Shown: piece by piece, positions 15,667 through 24,518 of the stretch
Position numbering within the stretch: the stretch's first letter is position 1
Layout of the letters: each line of letters opens with the position of its first letter
Assembly (NCBI GenBank): GCA_002375465.1
Contig: DFLT01000003.1
Span: 248,001 to 312,000, forward strand
Direction: 5' to 3'
DNA: 64,000 bases
DNA from: Alphaproteobacteria bacterium UBA3612
Lineage (GTDB): Bacteria; Pseudomonadota; Alphaproteobacteria; Sphingomonadales; Sphingomonadaceae
Program-made: the position numbers and the translations under genes
The notes under the pieces: generated by a model
Seen by the model: only the letters and a program-made list of their open reading frames with translations
The model's database searches: none
Told to the model about the DNA's origin: nothing

Positions 15667-16434
15667 CTACACTGGCACATATAGCTGTGGCAGCTTACCG
15701 CCATCCACCGGCAAACATGCGCCCGTGATATAGCTGGCCTCATCGCTCAGCAGGAACCGGATCGCATATGCTACCTCTTCCGGGCGCCCGCCCCGTCCCA
15801 TCGGGATCGCTGCGGAAACACGCTTTTCGCGCGCAGGATCGGCCGCGACGAAAGATGCCGTCGCCGGTGTCATGATCTGGCCGGGTGCGATTACGTTTAC
15901 GCGCACGCCGTGTTCCGCACCCTCAAGCGCCGCGACGGCACTGAAATGCTGCAACGCCGCCTTCGACGCGGAATAGCTTGCCATGGCTGGCATCGCCTGC
16001 AGCCCGTTCAGAGAGGACAGGTTGACGATGGACCCACCGCCCGCCTTCCCCATGATTTCCATCGCCGCCTGCGTACCGACGAACACCGCCTCGCTATTCA
16101 CCCGGAAATCCTTGCGCCAGTCCTCCAGCGTGAGCTCCGCGATCGTCTTGTAGGTGGCAGCCATCGCATTGTTCACCAGGCCGTCCAGCCGCCCGCGATC
16201 CTGTGCGACACCGGTGATCAGCGCGCGAAACGCTTCGCTGTCGCCGACATCCAGTTGCCGCGCCTCGACCGTGCCATGTTCGGCAATGGCCGCCCGCGCC
16301 TTTTCCAGCGCATCCGGCCGACGCGCGCAGATCACCACGTCGGCGCCCTCGGTGGCCAGCAATTTCGCCGTAGCGAACCCGATCCCCTCGCTGCCACCGG
16401 TCACGATGACGACACGTCCGGACATGTTCCCCAT
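15667..16434 (-). CDS. SDR oxidoreductase
   Basis: The start chosen is ATG 16434, seven bases after GAGAGG, giving 255 residues. TTG 16449 is the longer alternative. TGGSEGIGFA is near residue 11, NNAMAAT replaces NNAG, LSSLNG carries the serine, and YSASKAA holds Tyr and Lys. The C-terminus reads ITGACLPVDGGKLPQLYV. It follows the SnoaL gene by 11 nt in a leftward operon from 18665. The family includes 7alpha-hydroxysteroid dehydrogenases and FabG-like reductases. A steroid substrate is inferred only from context. Confidence 0.83.
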   Translation of the reverse strand: MGNMSGRVVIVTGGSEGIGFATAKLLATEGADVVICARRPDALEKARAAIAEHGTVEARQLDVGDSEAFRALITGVAQDRGRLDGLVNNAMAATYKTIAELTLEDWRKDFRVNSEAVFVGTQAAMEIMGKAGGGSIVNLSSLNGLQAMPAMASYSASKAALQHFSAVAALEGAEHGVRVNVIAPGQIMTPATASFVAADPAREKRVSAAIPMGRGGRPEEVAYAIRFLLSDEASYITGACLPVDGGKLPQLYVPV

Positions 16435-16445
16435 TATCTTTCCTC

Positions 16446-16904
16446 TCAATTATGTGTTGCGGCCGCGTCCTCGGGCATCAGGATGGAAAAATCCCCCATG
16501 TGGATGGCCCAGACGGCATCACGCCGAACGATGCGCCAGCCCTCTGGTCGTTCCTCCCATCGGTCGACATATTCGCCGTTAGTATCCAGAAAACGGTCGG
16601 CGCGCCCGCCCGCCCCCTGGTGCCGCGCCTGCACATAGGCGCGAGAGACCAGATGATCGCCATCGCGGTTCAGGATAATGCTGCCGATCAAATGCTGGGT
16701 CGCCCCGCAATTATCCAGATAGCGGCGAAACTGGTCGCGCAAGGCGACAATGCCCCGCTCCTCTCCCAGATCGCCATAGTCAAAGACGACGTCATCTGCG
16801 AACACGTCGCTGACGGCATCCCAGTCCTTCGCATCGACCACGCGGGCAAAGCGGGCCAGTTGGTTCAGGATTTCTCCGCGTGAACGGGGATCAATCGGCG
16901 TCAT
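16446..16904 (-). CDS. SnoaL/NTF2-like protein
   Basis: This is a 152-residue NTF2-fold protein with the usual N-terminal helix (ARFARVVDAKDWDAV), an FDYGD strand, a TQHLIGS segment and a C-terminal GWRIVRRDAVW strand. The BaiE Tyr position is Phe and the acidic residue equivalent to Asp106 is not apparent, so it is not a standard BaiE-type dehydratase. It could be a dehydratase, isomerase or ring hydroxylation partner of another type. It starts 6 nt after the stop of the extended-SDR gene and lies in the same leftward operon. Confidence 0.75.
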   Translation of the reverse strand: MTPIDPRSRGEILNQLARFARVVDAKDWDAVSDVFADDVVFDYGDLGEERGIVALRDQFRRYLDNCGATQHLIGSIILNRDGDHLVSRAYVQARHQGAGGRADRFLDTNGEYVDRWEERPEGWRIVRRDAVWAIHMGDFSILMPEDAAATHN

Positions 16905-16910
16905 CGCTGA

Positions 16911-17810
16911 TCAGCCGCCGCGATATTGCGCCACGATCTCCTCGACCGCGCGTTTCACATCATTGCGCTGATAATCGAGTAGCGCCACGGTCTGAGGGTC
17001 GGTCTCGTAATACAGCGTATTGCCGCGGCCAAAGAACAGCGCGGAATCCGGCAACATGGGGTGTTCCTTTTCTATGATGGGGGGTTTTTCGCGCCCAACC
17101 GCCTCAAAGAACATTCCGAAATAGTCCTGGAATGTCAGGTTCTCGTCGCCGACCAGGTAAGACGCACCGGCCTCTCCCCGCTCCAGACCGCCTGCGACCG
17201 CTTCTGCCAGAGAGCGCGTGGAAATGAAATTGGTGCCGCCCGGCGGTACGAATTCCTCCATGCCCAGCTTGCCCTCGGCATATTGGGTGTAGGCGGCGAA
17301 CATCGGCACGACCAATTCCGGCACCGACCCAAGAACGAACGGGGCATTGATGCTCATCGGCACAAAGCCGGATGTGGCAAGCGCCGTGACGCCATCGTCG
17401 GATTCCTTGCGCGAACGGACATAGGCGTTCGTCTCGACCAGCGATGGCATCGCCTGCGGATAAAAACTGCCGACATTGACTGCCCGGCCGATACCGGCAT
17501 CGCGCGCCGCCTCGAAAAAGCGCGGAACCCCGATGGAATTCGCTTTTTCCCAGAACCCGTCGTCCTCGTCGGCGGGGACGTGGCGAATATCGTTGCCGGC
17601 GCAGAACACCATGGCATCGTGCGCCGCCAGCGCATCCCGGTCGAAATCCATTGCGACATAATCAATGCGCTGAAACGGCAAATTTCCCAGCGGTGTCCCC
17701 GCCTGCGGCGCATTGCGCCCGGCGATCGTGACCTCGTGACCCAATTCCTTCAAATGCAATGCAGCAGCGCCGCCGATCATGCCGGTTCCGCCAACAACGA
17801 GCGTTTTCAT
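16911..17810 (-). CDS. NAD(P)-dependent epimerase/3beta-HSD-like extended SDR
   Basis: This 299-residue protein begins with the extended-SDR Rossmann motif GGTGMIGGAA at residues 8-17. An NVGSFYP segment and a later NAPFVLGSVP segment occupy the catalytic and substrate regions of atypical or extended SDRs, but a clear YxxxK is not obvious (YVRSRK is the closest candidate). This family includes 3beta-hydroxysteroid dehydrogenase/isomerase, dihydroflavonol reductase and NmrA-like proteins. It sits between an SDR and a SnoaL protein in the 18665-15667 operon. An NAD(P)-linked role on a steroid ring is plausible but unproven. Confidence 0.75.
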   Translation of the reverse strand: MKTLVVGGTGMIGGAAALHLKELGHEVTIAGRNAPQAGTPLGNLPFQRIDYVAMDFDRDALAAHDAMVFCAGNDIRHVPADEDDGFWEKANSIGVPRFFEAARDAGIGRAVNVGSFYPQAMPSLVETNAYVRSRKESDDGVTALATSGFVPMSINAPFVLGSVPELVVPMFAAYTQYAEGKLGMEEFVPPGGTNFISTRSLAEAVAGGLERGEAGASYLVGDENLTFQDYFGMFFEAVGREKPPIIEKEHPMLPDSALFFGRGNTLYYETDPQTVALLDYQRNDVKRAVEEIVAQYRGG

Positions 17811-17828
17811 CGCTGTATCTCCCTTTTC

Positions 17829-18665
17829 CTAAAAATTCAGGCCATTGCCGGTGGTGACCGGCAGATTGGTCCAGGTTCCCTTATTGTCTCGATACCAGCC
17901 TGCCGCAGCCAGCGCCCCGCCATCGATATGGAGAGTCGTGCCGGTGATCCACGCGGCGCGGGGGCTTGCCAGAAACAGCACGCCATCGGCCATGTCCTCG
18001 ACCGTTCCGAAACGGCCCAGCGGAATCCACTTGTCGGTATGCTCTTTATGTTCAGGCGCAATCATTTGCGAGACCGGCACCTGCGGCGTATCGGTGGTTT
18101 CGGGCGCGATCAGGTTCACCCGAATGCCGGCCGGCCCCAATTCCAGGGCAAGACTTTGCGTAAATCCGGTCATACCTGCCTTGCAGGCTGCATAAACGGC
18201 GCAATTCGGTATCCCGCGAAACCCCTCGATGGACGAAACGCTGACGACATTGCTGCCCGGCGCGCGCTTGCGCAGCAGCGGGATCATCGCCTTCGTCACT
18301 GAAAAGACATGGCGCAGATTGGTGGCGTAGAGTCGCTCCACCTCTTCGTCGGTCAGCATTTCCAGCGGCTTGTGCAGCATCAGGAAATCGCCGACATTAT
18401 TGATCAGAATGTCCAGGCCGCCAAACTTCGCCTCGACCGTGGATGCCAGTTCCGCAACCGTGTCTGCAGAACAGACGTCCCCTTCGATCACCATGGATCG
18501 GGAATCCGCATTCGCGAGTTCCTCGCGCAGCGCATCCGCACGCTCGCCATCGATTTCGACGCCGACCACACTGGCGCCGGCCTCCACAAATGCACGGACA
18601 ATGGCCAGGCCAATTCCCGCGCCGGCGCCCGTAACCACCGCGACGCGGCCCTCAAAATCACTCAT
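17829..18665 (-). CDS. SDR oxidoreductase
   Basis: This is a 278-residue SDR and the first gene of the leftward operon. TGAGAGIGLA is near residue 13, INNVGDF replaces NNAG, VSSIEGF carries the serine, and YAACKAGM holds Tyr and Lys. After the ITGTTLHIDGG end there is an extra C-terminal tail of about 28 residues (GWYRDNKGTW and on) not usual in classical SDRs, which may contribute to subunit contacts. A TTACTACGCAAA element lies about 115 bases upstream of the start, at 18780-18791. The substrate is unknown. Confidence 0.82.
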   Translation of the reverse strand: MSDFEGRVAVVTGAGAGIGLAIVRAFVEAGASVVGVEIDGERADALREELANADSRSMVIEGDVCSADTVAELASTVEAKFGGLDILINNVGDFLMLHKPLEMLTDEEVERLYATNLRHVFSVTKAMIPLLRKRAPGSNVVSVSSIEGFRGIPNCAVYAACKAGMTGFTQSLALELGPAGIRVNLIAPETTDTPQVPVSQMIAPEHKEHTDKWIPLGRFGTVEDMADGVLFLASPRAAWITGTTLHIDGGALAAAGWYRDNKGTWTNLPVTTGNGLNF

Positions 18666-18779
18666 CGGATCCTCCCCATCCCTGCGGTCGTACGCCGCCT
18701 TACATAATGCCTATCACAATGCGTCGCATGGGCAAGCCACCGGTTCGCAATACATGGCATATTCTACTGCTACCGCACC

Positions 18780-18791
18780 TTTGCGTAGTAA
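18780..18791 (-). promoter_or_regulatory. Candidate operator TTACTACGCAAA
   Basis: The 12-mer TTACTACGCAAA on the minus strand is identical to one at 32926-32937 in the divergent hsaA/TonB-receptor region. It lies in the gap between the SDR gene starting at 18665 and the OYE gene ending at 18812. Shared placement in control regions suggests a binding site for a common regulator. Confidence 0.4.
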
Positions 18792-18811
18792 CAGCGAAAG
18801 CCATTTACGCG

Positions 18812-19876
18812 TCAATCAGCCAGTGGGGGATAATCCGAATACCCCTCCGCACCAATGCCATACAGCGCCTTCGGGTTGAACGGCGCCAGTGCGGCGTCCC
18901 TGCGAAAGCGCTCCACCAGATCCGGGTTCGCGATAAACGCGCGCGCAAAGGAAACAGCATCGCAGGCACCCTCGGCCAGCAATTGCGCCGCACGGTCCCG
19001 GTCCAGATCATTGTTCAAAATGGTCGACCCATTCCATTCCGCCGCCACCAGTGCGCGCTGATCCACTTTCTGCGGCGTCGGCATTGCGATGACGTGACAA
19101 TAAGCCAGTCCCAGATCGCGGAGGCCTCGCAGCAGGACGGCGTGCGTCTCTGCGGGGTCCTCGTCGAACAGATCGTTGAACGGATTGCCCGGACAGATGC
19201 GAAAGCCCGTCCGCCCGGCCCCAATCGTTTTCGAAATGGCCTGCAGCGTCTCCACGACGAAGCGCGTCCGTCCGGCGGCATCACCGCCATAGCCATCGGT
19301 CCGCTGGTTGGTACCGCTCGCCATGAATTGCGCCGGCAAATAGCCAGAGGTGCAGTGCAACTCGATGCCATCAAATCCCGCCTCAATGGCCCGCCGCGCG
19401 GCGTCCGCATAATCCGCGATCACGCGCTGTATTTCTTCCGTCCCCAACGCGCGCGGTATTTCGGTCGGCAACTCTCCTGCCTCCGTCCACATCTTCGCCT
19501 TGGCCGCGACGGCGGAGGGTGCCACCACCGGAACGTCTGCCTGCCGGTTGGCGGCATGGGCGATCCGTCCGACGTGCATCAACTGAGCGACGATCCTGCC
19601 CCCGGCCGCATGCACGGCGTCCGTTACCCTGCGCCAGGCGGCGACCTGTCCATCATTGTAAAGGCCCGGCGTGCGGGCATAGCCCTTCCCCTCCGCGCTC
19701 GGTTGCACACCCTCCGTGACGATCAGGCCCGCGCCCGCTCGTTGCCGATAATAATCGACGACGATGTCGGTGGGGCGATCCTCCTCGTCGGCGCGGCTAC
19801 GCGTCATGGGCGCCATCACTACGCGATTGGCGAGGTCGAGATCGCCCATCCGTACCGGATCGAACAGGCCAGCCAT
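18812..19876 (-). CDS. Old Yellow Enzyme family ene-reductase (NemA-like) with altered substrate motif
   Basis: This is a 354-residue classical OYE without the Fe-S region. The N-terminal MAPMTRSRA, the GLIVTEGVQPS and HVGR segments, and the NQRTDGYGG block identify the family, which uses FMN and NADH or NADPH to reduce activated C=C bonds. The substrate-anchoring motif, usually His-x-x-Asn, reads His174-Cys-Thr-Ser177, so one hydrogen-bond donor is changed. Reduction of steroid enones or dienones is a reasonable role. It overlaps the upstream SnoaL gene by ATGA. Confidence 0.87.
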   Translation of the reverse strand: MAGLFDPVRMGDLDLANRVVMAPMTRSRADEEDRPTDIVVDYYRQRAGAGLIVTEGVQPSAEGKGYARTPGLYNDGQVAAWRRVTDAVHAAGGRIVAQLMHVGRIAHAANRQADVPVVAPSAVAAKAKMWTEAGELPTEIPRALGTEEIQRVIADYADAARRAIEAGFDGIELHCTSGYLPAQFMASGTNQRTDGYGGDAAGRTRFVVETLQAISKTIGAGRTGFRICPGNPFNDLFDEDPAETHAVLLRGLRDLGLAYCHVIAMPTPQKVDQRALVAAEWNGSTILNNDLDRDRAAQLLAEGACDAVSFARAFIANPDLVERFRRDAALAPFNPKALYGIGAEGYSDYPPLAD

Positions 19877-20493
19877 CAGCGCACCCGCACGCGGGGTGGG
19901 GCCGCGTCCTTTCTCATCGTCTTCAAAAAGCCCTCCAGCGGCGCCGGTTCCGCAACGGGCGAGCCATCGTCGCCGCTTCGTTCCCAGAACGCCTTCCAGG
20001 ACGGGAAATATTCATGATAACCGCCGTCATATGGCTCCTCACCCGGCCAGCGCATCTTGCGCTCGCCCAGCGGCGGCCGGTTCAGGTCCGTTGCATACCA
20101 GTAAAGCGGCAGGCGCCTGCGAAAGAACCAGCGTCCGTCGATGCGCTCATAGCGGTCGACATACATCATCTGCATGATGACCCATTCGTCGCCGGTTTCA
20201 TGCTCGTTCTTGGAATAGACGACGCCCTGCGCCTGATCGGGGTCGTCGAATTCGATGATATGCCCGCCAATATGGTGGGAGGTGCCGGTAAACTGTCGGC
20301 GCATGGTGTCGTCGAACCACGCGCGCAGTGCCGTACGCCCGGTCTTTCCGTCGCCGACGCGCACATCCTCGGGAAACAGCCCCACCCACGCATTTGCGTC
20401 GCGCATATCCAGCGCCAAACTGTATTTTGCTGCCAGTTGACGGATCGCGTCGATCGATTCCAGCCGATCGATCCGCCGTTCCAGATCCTCCAT
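19876..20493 (-). CDS. SnoaL/NTF2-like protein
   Basis: The start chosen is ATG 20493, about seven bases from GGGGAGG, giving 205 residues. Closer ATG and TTG codons sit inside or next to the ribosome site. The protein has the NTF2 core with AAKYSLALD (Tyr24 and Asp29 as in BaiE), SHHIGGH and a VDRYERIDGRWFFRRR strand. It has a C-terminal extension of about 60 residues (YDGGYHEYFPSW and on) beyond the normal fold. The residue matching BaiE Asp106 is not acidic. It is the first gene of a two-gene leftward unit with the OYE, divergent from KstD. Confidence 0.75.
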   Translation of the reverse strand: MEDLERRIDRLESIDAIRQLAAKYSLALDMRDANAWVGLFPEDVRVGDGKTGRTALRAWFDDTMRRQFTGTSHHIGGHIIEFDDPDQAQGVVYSKNEHETGDEWVIMQMMYVDRYERIDGRWFFRRRLPLYWYATDLNRPPLGERKMRWPGEEPYDGGYHEYFPSWKAFWERSGDDGSPVAEPAPLEGFLKTMRKDAAPPRVRVR

Positions 20494-20625
20494 AACCATC
20501 CTCCCCAAACCTGTGCGCCCTCGGGTCGCAACGAGTCTGGCACCGCCTTGCCCGATTACTATCGATTTGCGTTTTAATAGCGCCTATAGACTGCGCATAA
20601 CGAAATCAAAGAATATGGGGCAGGA
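20494..20625. promoter_or_regulatory. Divergent control region, SnoaL/OYE unit and kstD
   Basis: These 132 bases separate divergent start codons. The minus strand carries TTAAAACGCAAATCG at 20563-20577, sharing the 10-mer ACGCAAATCG with 32931-32940. A GGGGCAGGA ribosome site precedes the kstD ATG. An AT-rich TTTTAATAG stretch at 20572-20580 may be part of a promoter. No complete promoter was assigned. Confidence 0.5.
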
Positions 20626-22323
20626 ATGGCATTCGACCGGGAAACAGACGTCCTCGTAGTGGGTTCTGGCGCGGGCGGTCTCGTCGCGGCGCTGCGGGCG
20701 GCAAAGGCGGGGGCCGAGGTCCTTGTGGTGGAAAAGGGCGCCCTGTGGGGCGGCACATCGGCCACGTCGGGCGGCGGCATATGGATTCCCGGCAGTCATC
20801 TGGCAGAGGCTGCGGGACAGGCCGATAATCTCGACGATGCCTTTCATTATGTACGGCAACTGACCGCCGATAATGTCGATGACGCCCAGATCCGCGCCTT
20901 TGTAGAAAATGCACGCCACATGCTCGCCTGGATAGAGAAGGAGGCGGACATCCAATATGCCGCCCTGCCCTATCCCGATTATTATCCAGAGGTTGAGGGC
21001 AGCCGCGAGGGATTCCGTACGCACCTGATCCCCGGCCAGATGCACGCCAGCCAGATGAACCGCGCCGCGTTCGACACGATGCAGCGCGCCTCCCCCGCCG
21101 CCAGCCTGTGGGGCCGCATCAACTGGAAGCTGGAGGAAACGCATATCGCGCTGTTCCGGCCAAAAGGCTGGTGGAAAACCATCGGCAAGGTGATGGCGGG
21201 CTATATGCTGGACATTCCGCAACGGCTGCGCAGCCCGCGCGACCGGCGCCTGACGCTGGGCACCGCGCTTCTGGGCGGCCTGCGCAATGCGCTCGACCAG
21301 ACCGGTACACAACTATGGCTGGAAAGCCCCATGGTCTCCCTGATCGAGGAGGGCGGAAAGATCGTCGGGGCGGAGGTAAAGCACGAAGGCAAAACCGTCC
21401 GCATCGGCGCGCGCAAGGGCGTCATCCTCGCCGCCGGTGGATTCGAACGTAATGCGGAGCTTCGCAAGAAATATCTGAAGGCGGCGAACGACACGCCGCT
21501 CGCCAGCGGATCGCAGGTGAATAATGCCGGCGATACGCTGGTTGAGGCCGAACGCCGCGGTGCCGCAACGCGCAACATGGATTCCGCCTGGTGGGCGCCG
21601 ATGTTCCGCGTGCCTGGCGAGGATCGCAGCCGATTGTCGACGGTGGAGCGCGCGCTCCCCTATTCGATCGTCGTCAATCAGGCGGCCAAACGCTACGCCA
21701 ACGAGGCACTGTCCTATCACCGCTTCGGTGAGGCGATGATGACGGAAAACAAGCCCGGCGCCGCGACGGACCCCAGCTGGCTGATCTTCGATTCGCGCTA
21801 CCGCGCCAGCTATCCTGCCGGCCCGGTAATCCCGGGAATGCCCGAATCGATGCTGCCGGCCGGTGTGCGAGAAGTGCTGGTAAAGGGATCGACGATCGAG
21901 GAGCTCGCGGCGGCTGCAAAACTCGACCCCGCAACGCTGAAGGCCACGGTCGACCGCTTCAACACCATGGTCGCCAATGGCAAGGACGCCGATTTCGGAC
22001 GGGGCGATGCGGCCTATGACCGGCTTTACGGCGACCCCCGCGTGTCACCGAACCCCAGTCTCGGCACCGTCGAAAAGGCGCCCTTCTACGCCATCCCGCT
22101 GCACCTGGGCGACATCGGCACGAATGGCGGCCTGGTGACCGACGAACGTGCCCGTGTGCTGCGCGAAGACGGCTCGACGATCCCCGGCCTTTACGCGGTC
22201 GGCAATGTCGCCGGCTCTGTCATGGGCTATTCCTATCCCGGTGCCGGCGCAACGCTCGGACCCGCCATGACATTCGGCTATCTTGCCGCCGCCGACATTT
22301 GCCGGATCAACGCCCGGGATTGA
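20626..22323 (+). CDS. kstD: 3-ketosteroid Delta1-dehydrogenase (KstD)
   Basis: This is a 565-residue FAD flavoprotein with GSGAGGLVAA at residues 13-22 and the WGGTSATSGGG block. Residues matching the Rhodococcus KstD active site are present: Tyr119/Tyr120 in the PYPDYYPE segment, Tyr364 in NEALSYH, and Tyr537 and Gly541 in YPGAGATLGPAMTFGY. The enzyme desaturates C1-C2 of 3-oxo-Delta4 steroids, and with 9alpha-hydroxylation this opens ring B. The monocistronic gene is followed by a hairpin at 22328-22362. Delta1 specificity rather than a fumarate-reductase-like or other KSTD role is inferred from these tyrosines. Confidence 0.85.
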   Translation: MAFDRETDVLVVGSGAGGLVAALRAAKAGAEVLVVEKGALWGGTSATSGGGIWIPGSHLAEAAGQADNLDDAFHYVRQLTADNVDDAQIRAFVENARHMLAWIEKEADIQYAALPYPDYYPEVEGSREGFRTHLIPGQMHASQMNRAAFDTMQRASPAASLWGRINWKLEETHIALFRPKGWWKTIGKVMAGYMLDIPQRLRSPRDRRLTLGTALLGGLRNALDQTGTQLWLESPMVSLIEEGGKIVGAEVKHEGKTVRIGARKGVILAAGGFERNAELRKKYLKAANDTPLASGSQVNNAGDTLVEAERRGAATRNMDSAWWAPMFRVPGEDRSRLSTVERALPYSIVVNQAAKRYANEALSYHRFGEAMMTENKPGAATDPSWLIFDSRYRASYPAGPVIPGMPESMLPAGVREVLVKGSTIEELAAAAKLDPATLKATVDRFNTMVANGKDADFGRGDAAYDRLYGDPRVSPNPSLGTVEKAPFYAIPLHLGDIGTNGGLVTDERARVLREDGSTIPGLYAVGNVAGSVMGYSYPGAGATLGPAMTFGYLAAADICRINARD

Positions 22324-22327
22324 TGGG

Positions 22328-22362
22328 GAGGGGGCAGGCCGCGTTCCGACGGCCCGCCCCTC
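22328..22362. terminator. Imperfect hairpin terminator between convergent genes
   Basis: GAGGGGGCAGGCCG pairs with CGGCCCGCCCCTC across an 8-base loop with one bulge and one mismatch. It lies 5 bases after the kstD stop and before the end of the convergent esterase gene, so it can serve both strands. Confidence 0.55.
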
Positions 22363-22371
22363 AATAGGTTG

Positions 22372-23289
22372 CTATCCCGCCGCCAGCCCCTGGCGCAGCG
22401 CCGCCGCCGCCAGGCCGACGGCCTGATCGGCAATGGGCGCGACACCCGCCATGCTGGCAAACCCGTGAATGCCACCGGCAAAATCGTGCAGGTTGGTCGG
22501 TACGCCCGCTTCGCGCAGCGCGACCGCATAGGCGAAGCCCTCATCGTGCAACGGATCGTTACCAGCCAGAATGATCGTGGCAGGCGCAACGCCGGACAGG
22601 GATTTCGTACGGATCGGCGCCGCCAGCCCGTCCGGCTCCGCATCGCCGACATATTGCTGCCAGAAGAAGCGCATCATATCCGTGTTCAGAAATCCGCCCT
22701 CTGGCGCATTGCGATAAGAGGCGGTCTCGAAATCCCGATCTATGACCGGATAGAGCAGGACCTGGCACACGGGCGCGTCGGCTGAACCGGCAAGCGCAAT
22801 CGATAGCGCCGCCGCCAGATTCCCGCCCGCACTATCGCCGACCACCGCATAGCTTCCGGCGCGTACGCCAAACTCCTTCGCGCGCGACGGCAGTTCGCGC
22901 ACCGCCGCCAGACAGTCGTTCAGCGGCGCGGGATACGGATGTTCGGGTGCAAGGCGGTAGGCAAGTGACAGGATCGCACACCCGCTTTCCCGCGCCAGAA
23001 CGCGGGCCAATCCGTCATGCGTGTCCAGCGTACCGATCACCCAGCCGCCGCCGTGCATCATGACCGCCAGCGGCCGTTCCTCGCCCGGCGCGGGGTGATA
23101 CAGCCGCGCCGCGATCGTCCCGTCTGCCCCCGCGACGGTAACATCCCGCACTTCGCCAACCGGAATCGGTTCGCCCTGGATGGGCATATCCAGTACCGCG
23201 CGCATCGATTCCGCCGTCATCGGCTCGGGCAGGGCAAAGCCACTCTCGGCCATCTGGTCAATCACATGCTGCAAAATCGGGTCAATCAT
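22372..23289 (-). CDS. Alpha/beta hydrolase, hormone-sensitive-lipase family esterase
   Basis: This 305-residue hydrolase has the HSL oxyanion motif HGGGW at residues 79-83 and the nucleophile Ser153 in GDSAGG. GNDPLHDEG carries the acid and GGIHGF carries the histidine. Family members hydrolyse short-chain esters and lactones, so roles could include steroid esters or a lactone formed during degradation. It has a good GGAGAG ribosome site. Its start codon lies only 15 nt from that of the divergent LuxR regulator, which suggests the regulator controls it. Confidence 0.87.
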   Translation of the reverse strand: MIDPILQHVIDQMAESGFALPEPMTAESMRAVLDMPIQGEPIPVGEVRDVTVAGADGTIAARLYHPAPGEERPLAVMMHGGGWVIGTLDTHDGLARVLARESGCAILSLAYRLAPEHPYPAPLNDCLAAVRELPSRAKEFGVRAGSYAVVGDSAGGNLAAALSIALAGSADAPVCQVLLYPVIDRDFETASYRNAPEGGFLNTDMMRFFWQQYVGDAEPDGLAAPIRTKSLSGVAPATIILAGNDPLHDEGFAYAVALREAGVPTNLHDFAGGIHGFASMAGVAPIADQAVGLAAAALRQGLAAG

Positions 23290-23304
23290 TCTAACTCTCC
23301 GCTA

Positions 23305-24477
23305 ATGTCCGAACTCTATGCTTCATCAGAACCCGGCGCCGACGCCGTCTATGACAATCTGCCCGCCGTACTGGCGGCGCTGTTTGACAGTCTTACGGAC
23401 GAGGAACCATGGTCCACATTTCTGGATGCCCTGTCCGCCGCCTCGGGTGCGACCTGGGCGACGCTGATCCTGACGCCGGGGGCGGCCGAGCGTCCGGGGA
23501 TCATTCTGACGCCCGGCGCCGATCCCAGCATCGGCCAGGATTATGCCGCGCGGCTGTTCGCCGGCGATCCGTTCACGGGCCTGCCGGAGGGCAAGGTCAT
23601 GCATTTCCGCGACTTCGTTTCCGACGATACGCTGCGCCACAACGCCGCCTATCGCGCCTTCCTGACCGAAACGAGCAGCGATGAAGTCATCGGCGTCGAC
23701 ATCGGGGAAGCGAGCGGCCTGGAATTGCGCCTGCGCCTGACCCGCGATGTCGACCAGCCGCCATTCGACCGCGACGATCATGCGCGTCTGGAATCCCTCG
23801 TCCCCCACCTCCGCATCGCGCTGCGCCTGTTCGACCGGCTGGCAGCGGACAAGATGGAACAGCAGATCTACGCCGGGGCAATTGCCCAGATGGCCGTCGG
23901 CATGATCATCCTCGATCGGGAGGGGAAGGTGATCCGGCTCAACGCTCGTGCCTCCACCCTCCTCAGCGAAGGAGACGGCATTCATCTCAGTGGTGATCGT
24001 GTCACCTTCGACGTCAGCGCGCATGCGCGGCATTTGCGCGACACGGTAAAGGCCGGTGACCTCGCCGCTCCGGTGACGATCCGCATCGAGCGGCCGTCTG
24101 GACGTGGCGACCTGTTGCTTGTCATTGGCGGCGCCAATGCCCCCGATTATGTCATGGCCAGCGGTGGCCCGGCATTCGTCCTCTTTCTGAACGATCCCGT
24201 GCATCCGCCGGAAATATCCGCCGACGCCGTACGCGAGACATTGGGGCTGACGCAGGCGGAGGCGGCCACCGCAACTGCCATCGCCAGTGGCGCTTCGCTG
24301 GCCAATGCGGCAAAGGCGCTCGGCGTGTCGCTGAACACGGTCCGCGCGCATTTGCGGGCGATATTTGCCAAGACCGGGGTGAAGCGCCAGTCGCAATTGG
24401 TGCATCTGGTGCATCACAGCCTGCCGGGCCTCAGCCGCGGCAGCGCCGCACCGCCAGCGGCGGATAGCGACGCCTGA
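23305..24477 (+). CDS. LuxR-family transcriptional regulator with PAS-like sensor
   Basis: The start taken is ATG 23305, giving 390 residues. ATG 23266 is an alternative inside the divergent gene, and neither has a clear ribosome site, so a leaderless message is possible. The C-terminal HTH (LTQAEAATATAIASGASLAN followed by LGVSLNTVRAHLRAIFAKTG, about residues 315-365) is LuxR type. A central PAS-like segment (MIILDREGKVIRLNARA, about residues 208-225) may bind a ligand. No autoinducer domain is recognised. It probably senses a steroid or intermediate. Targets likely include the divergent esterase and possibly kstD. Confidence 0.82.
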   Translation: MSELYASSEPGADAVYDNLPAVLAALFDSLTDEEPWSTFLDALSAASGATWATLILTPGAAERPGIILTPGADPSIGQDYAARLFAGDPFTGLPEGKVMHFRDFVSDDTLRHNAAYRAFLTETSSDEVIGVDIGEASGLELRLRLTRDVDQPPFDRDDHARLESLVPHLRIALRLFDRLAADKMEQQIYAGAIAQMAVGMIILDREGKVIRLNARASTLLSEGDGIHLSGDRVTFDVSAHARHLRDTVKAGDLAAPVTIRIERPSGRGDLLLVIGGANAPDYVMASGGPAFVLFLNDPVHPPEISADAVRETLGLTQAEAATATAIASGASLANAAKALGVSLNTVRAHLRAIFAKTGVKRQSQLVHLVHHSLPGLSRGSAAPPAADSDA

Positions 24478-24518
24478 TCCCGAAGCCTGCCTGCAATCGC
24501 TCCCAAACCCGCCCGCCG

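Noticed and set aside
17061..18302. 413-residue open frame on the plus strand
   Set aside because: It is antisense to the extended SDR and SDR genes, which show full family motifs; the composition is that of a shadow frame.
18707..20017. 436-residue open frame on the plus strand
   Set aside because: It lies opposite the OYE and SnoaL genes, has no recognisable domain, is rich in Arg/His typical of GC-rich antisense frames, and has no ribosome site.
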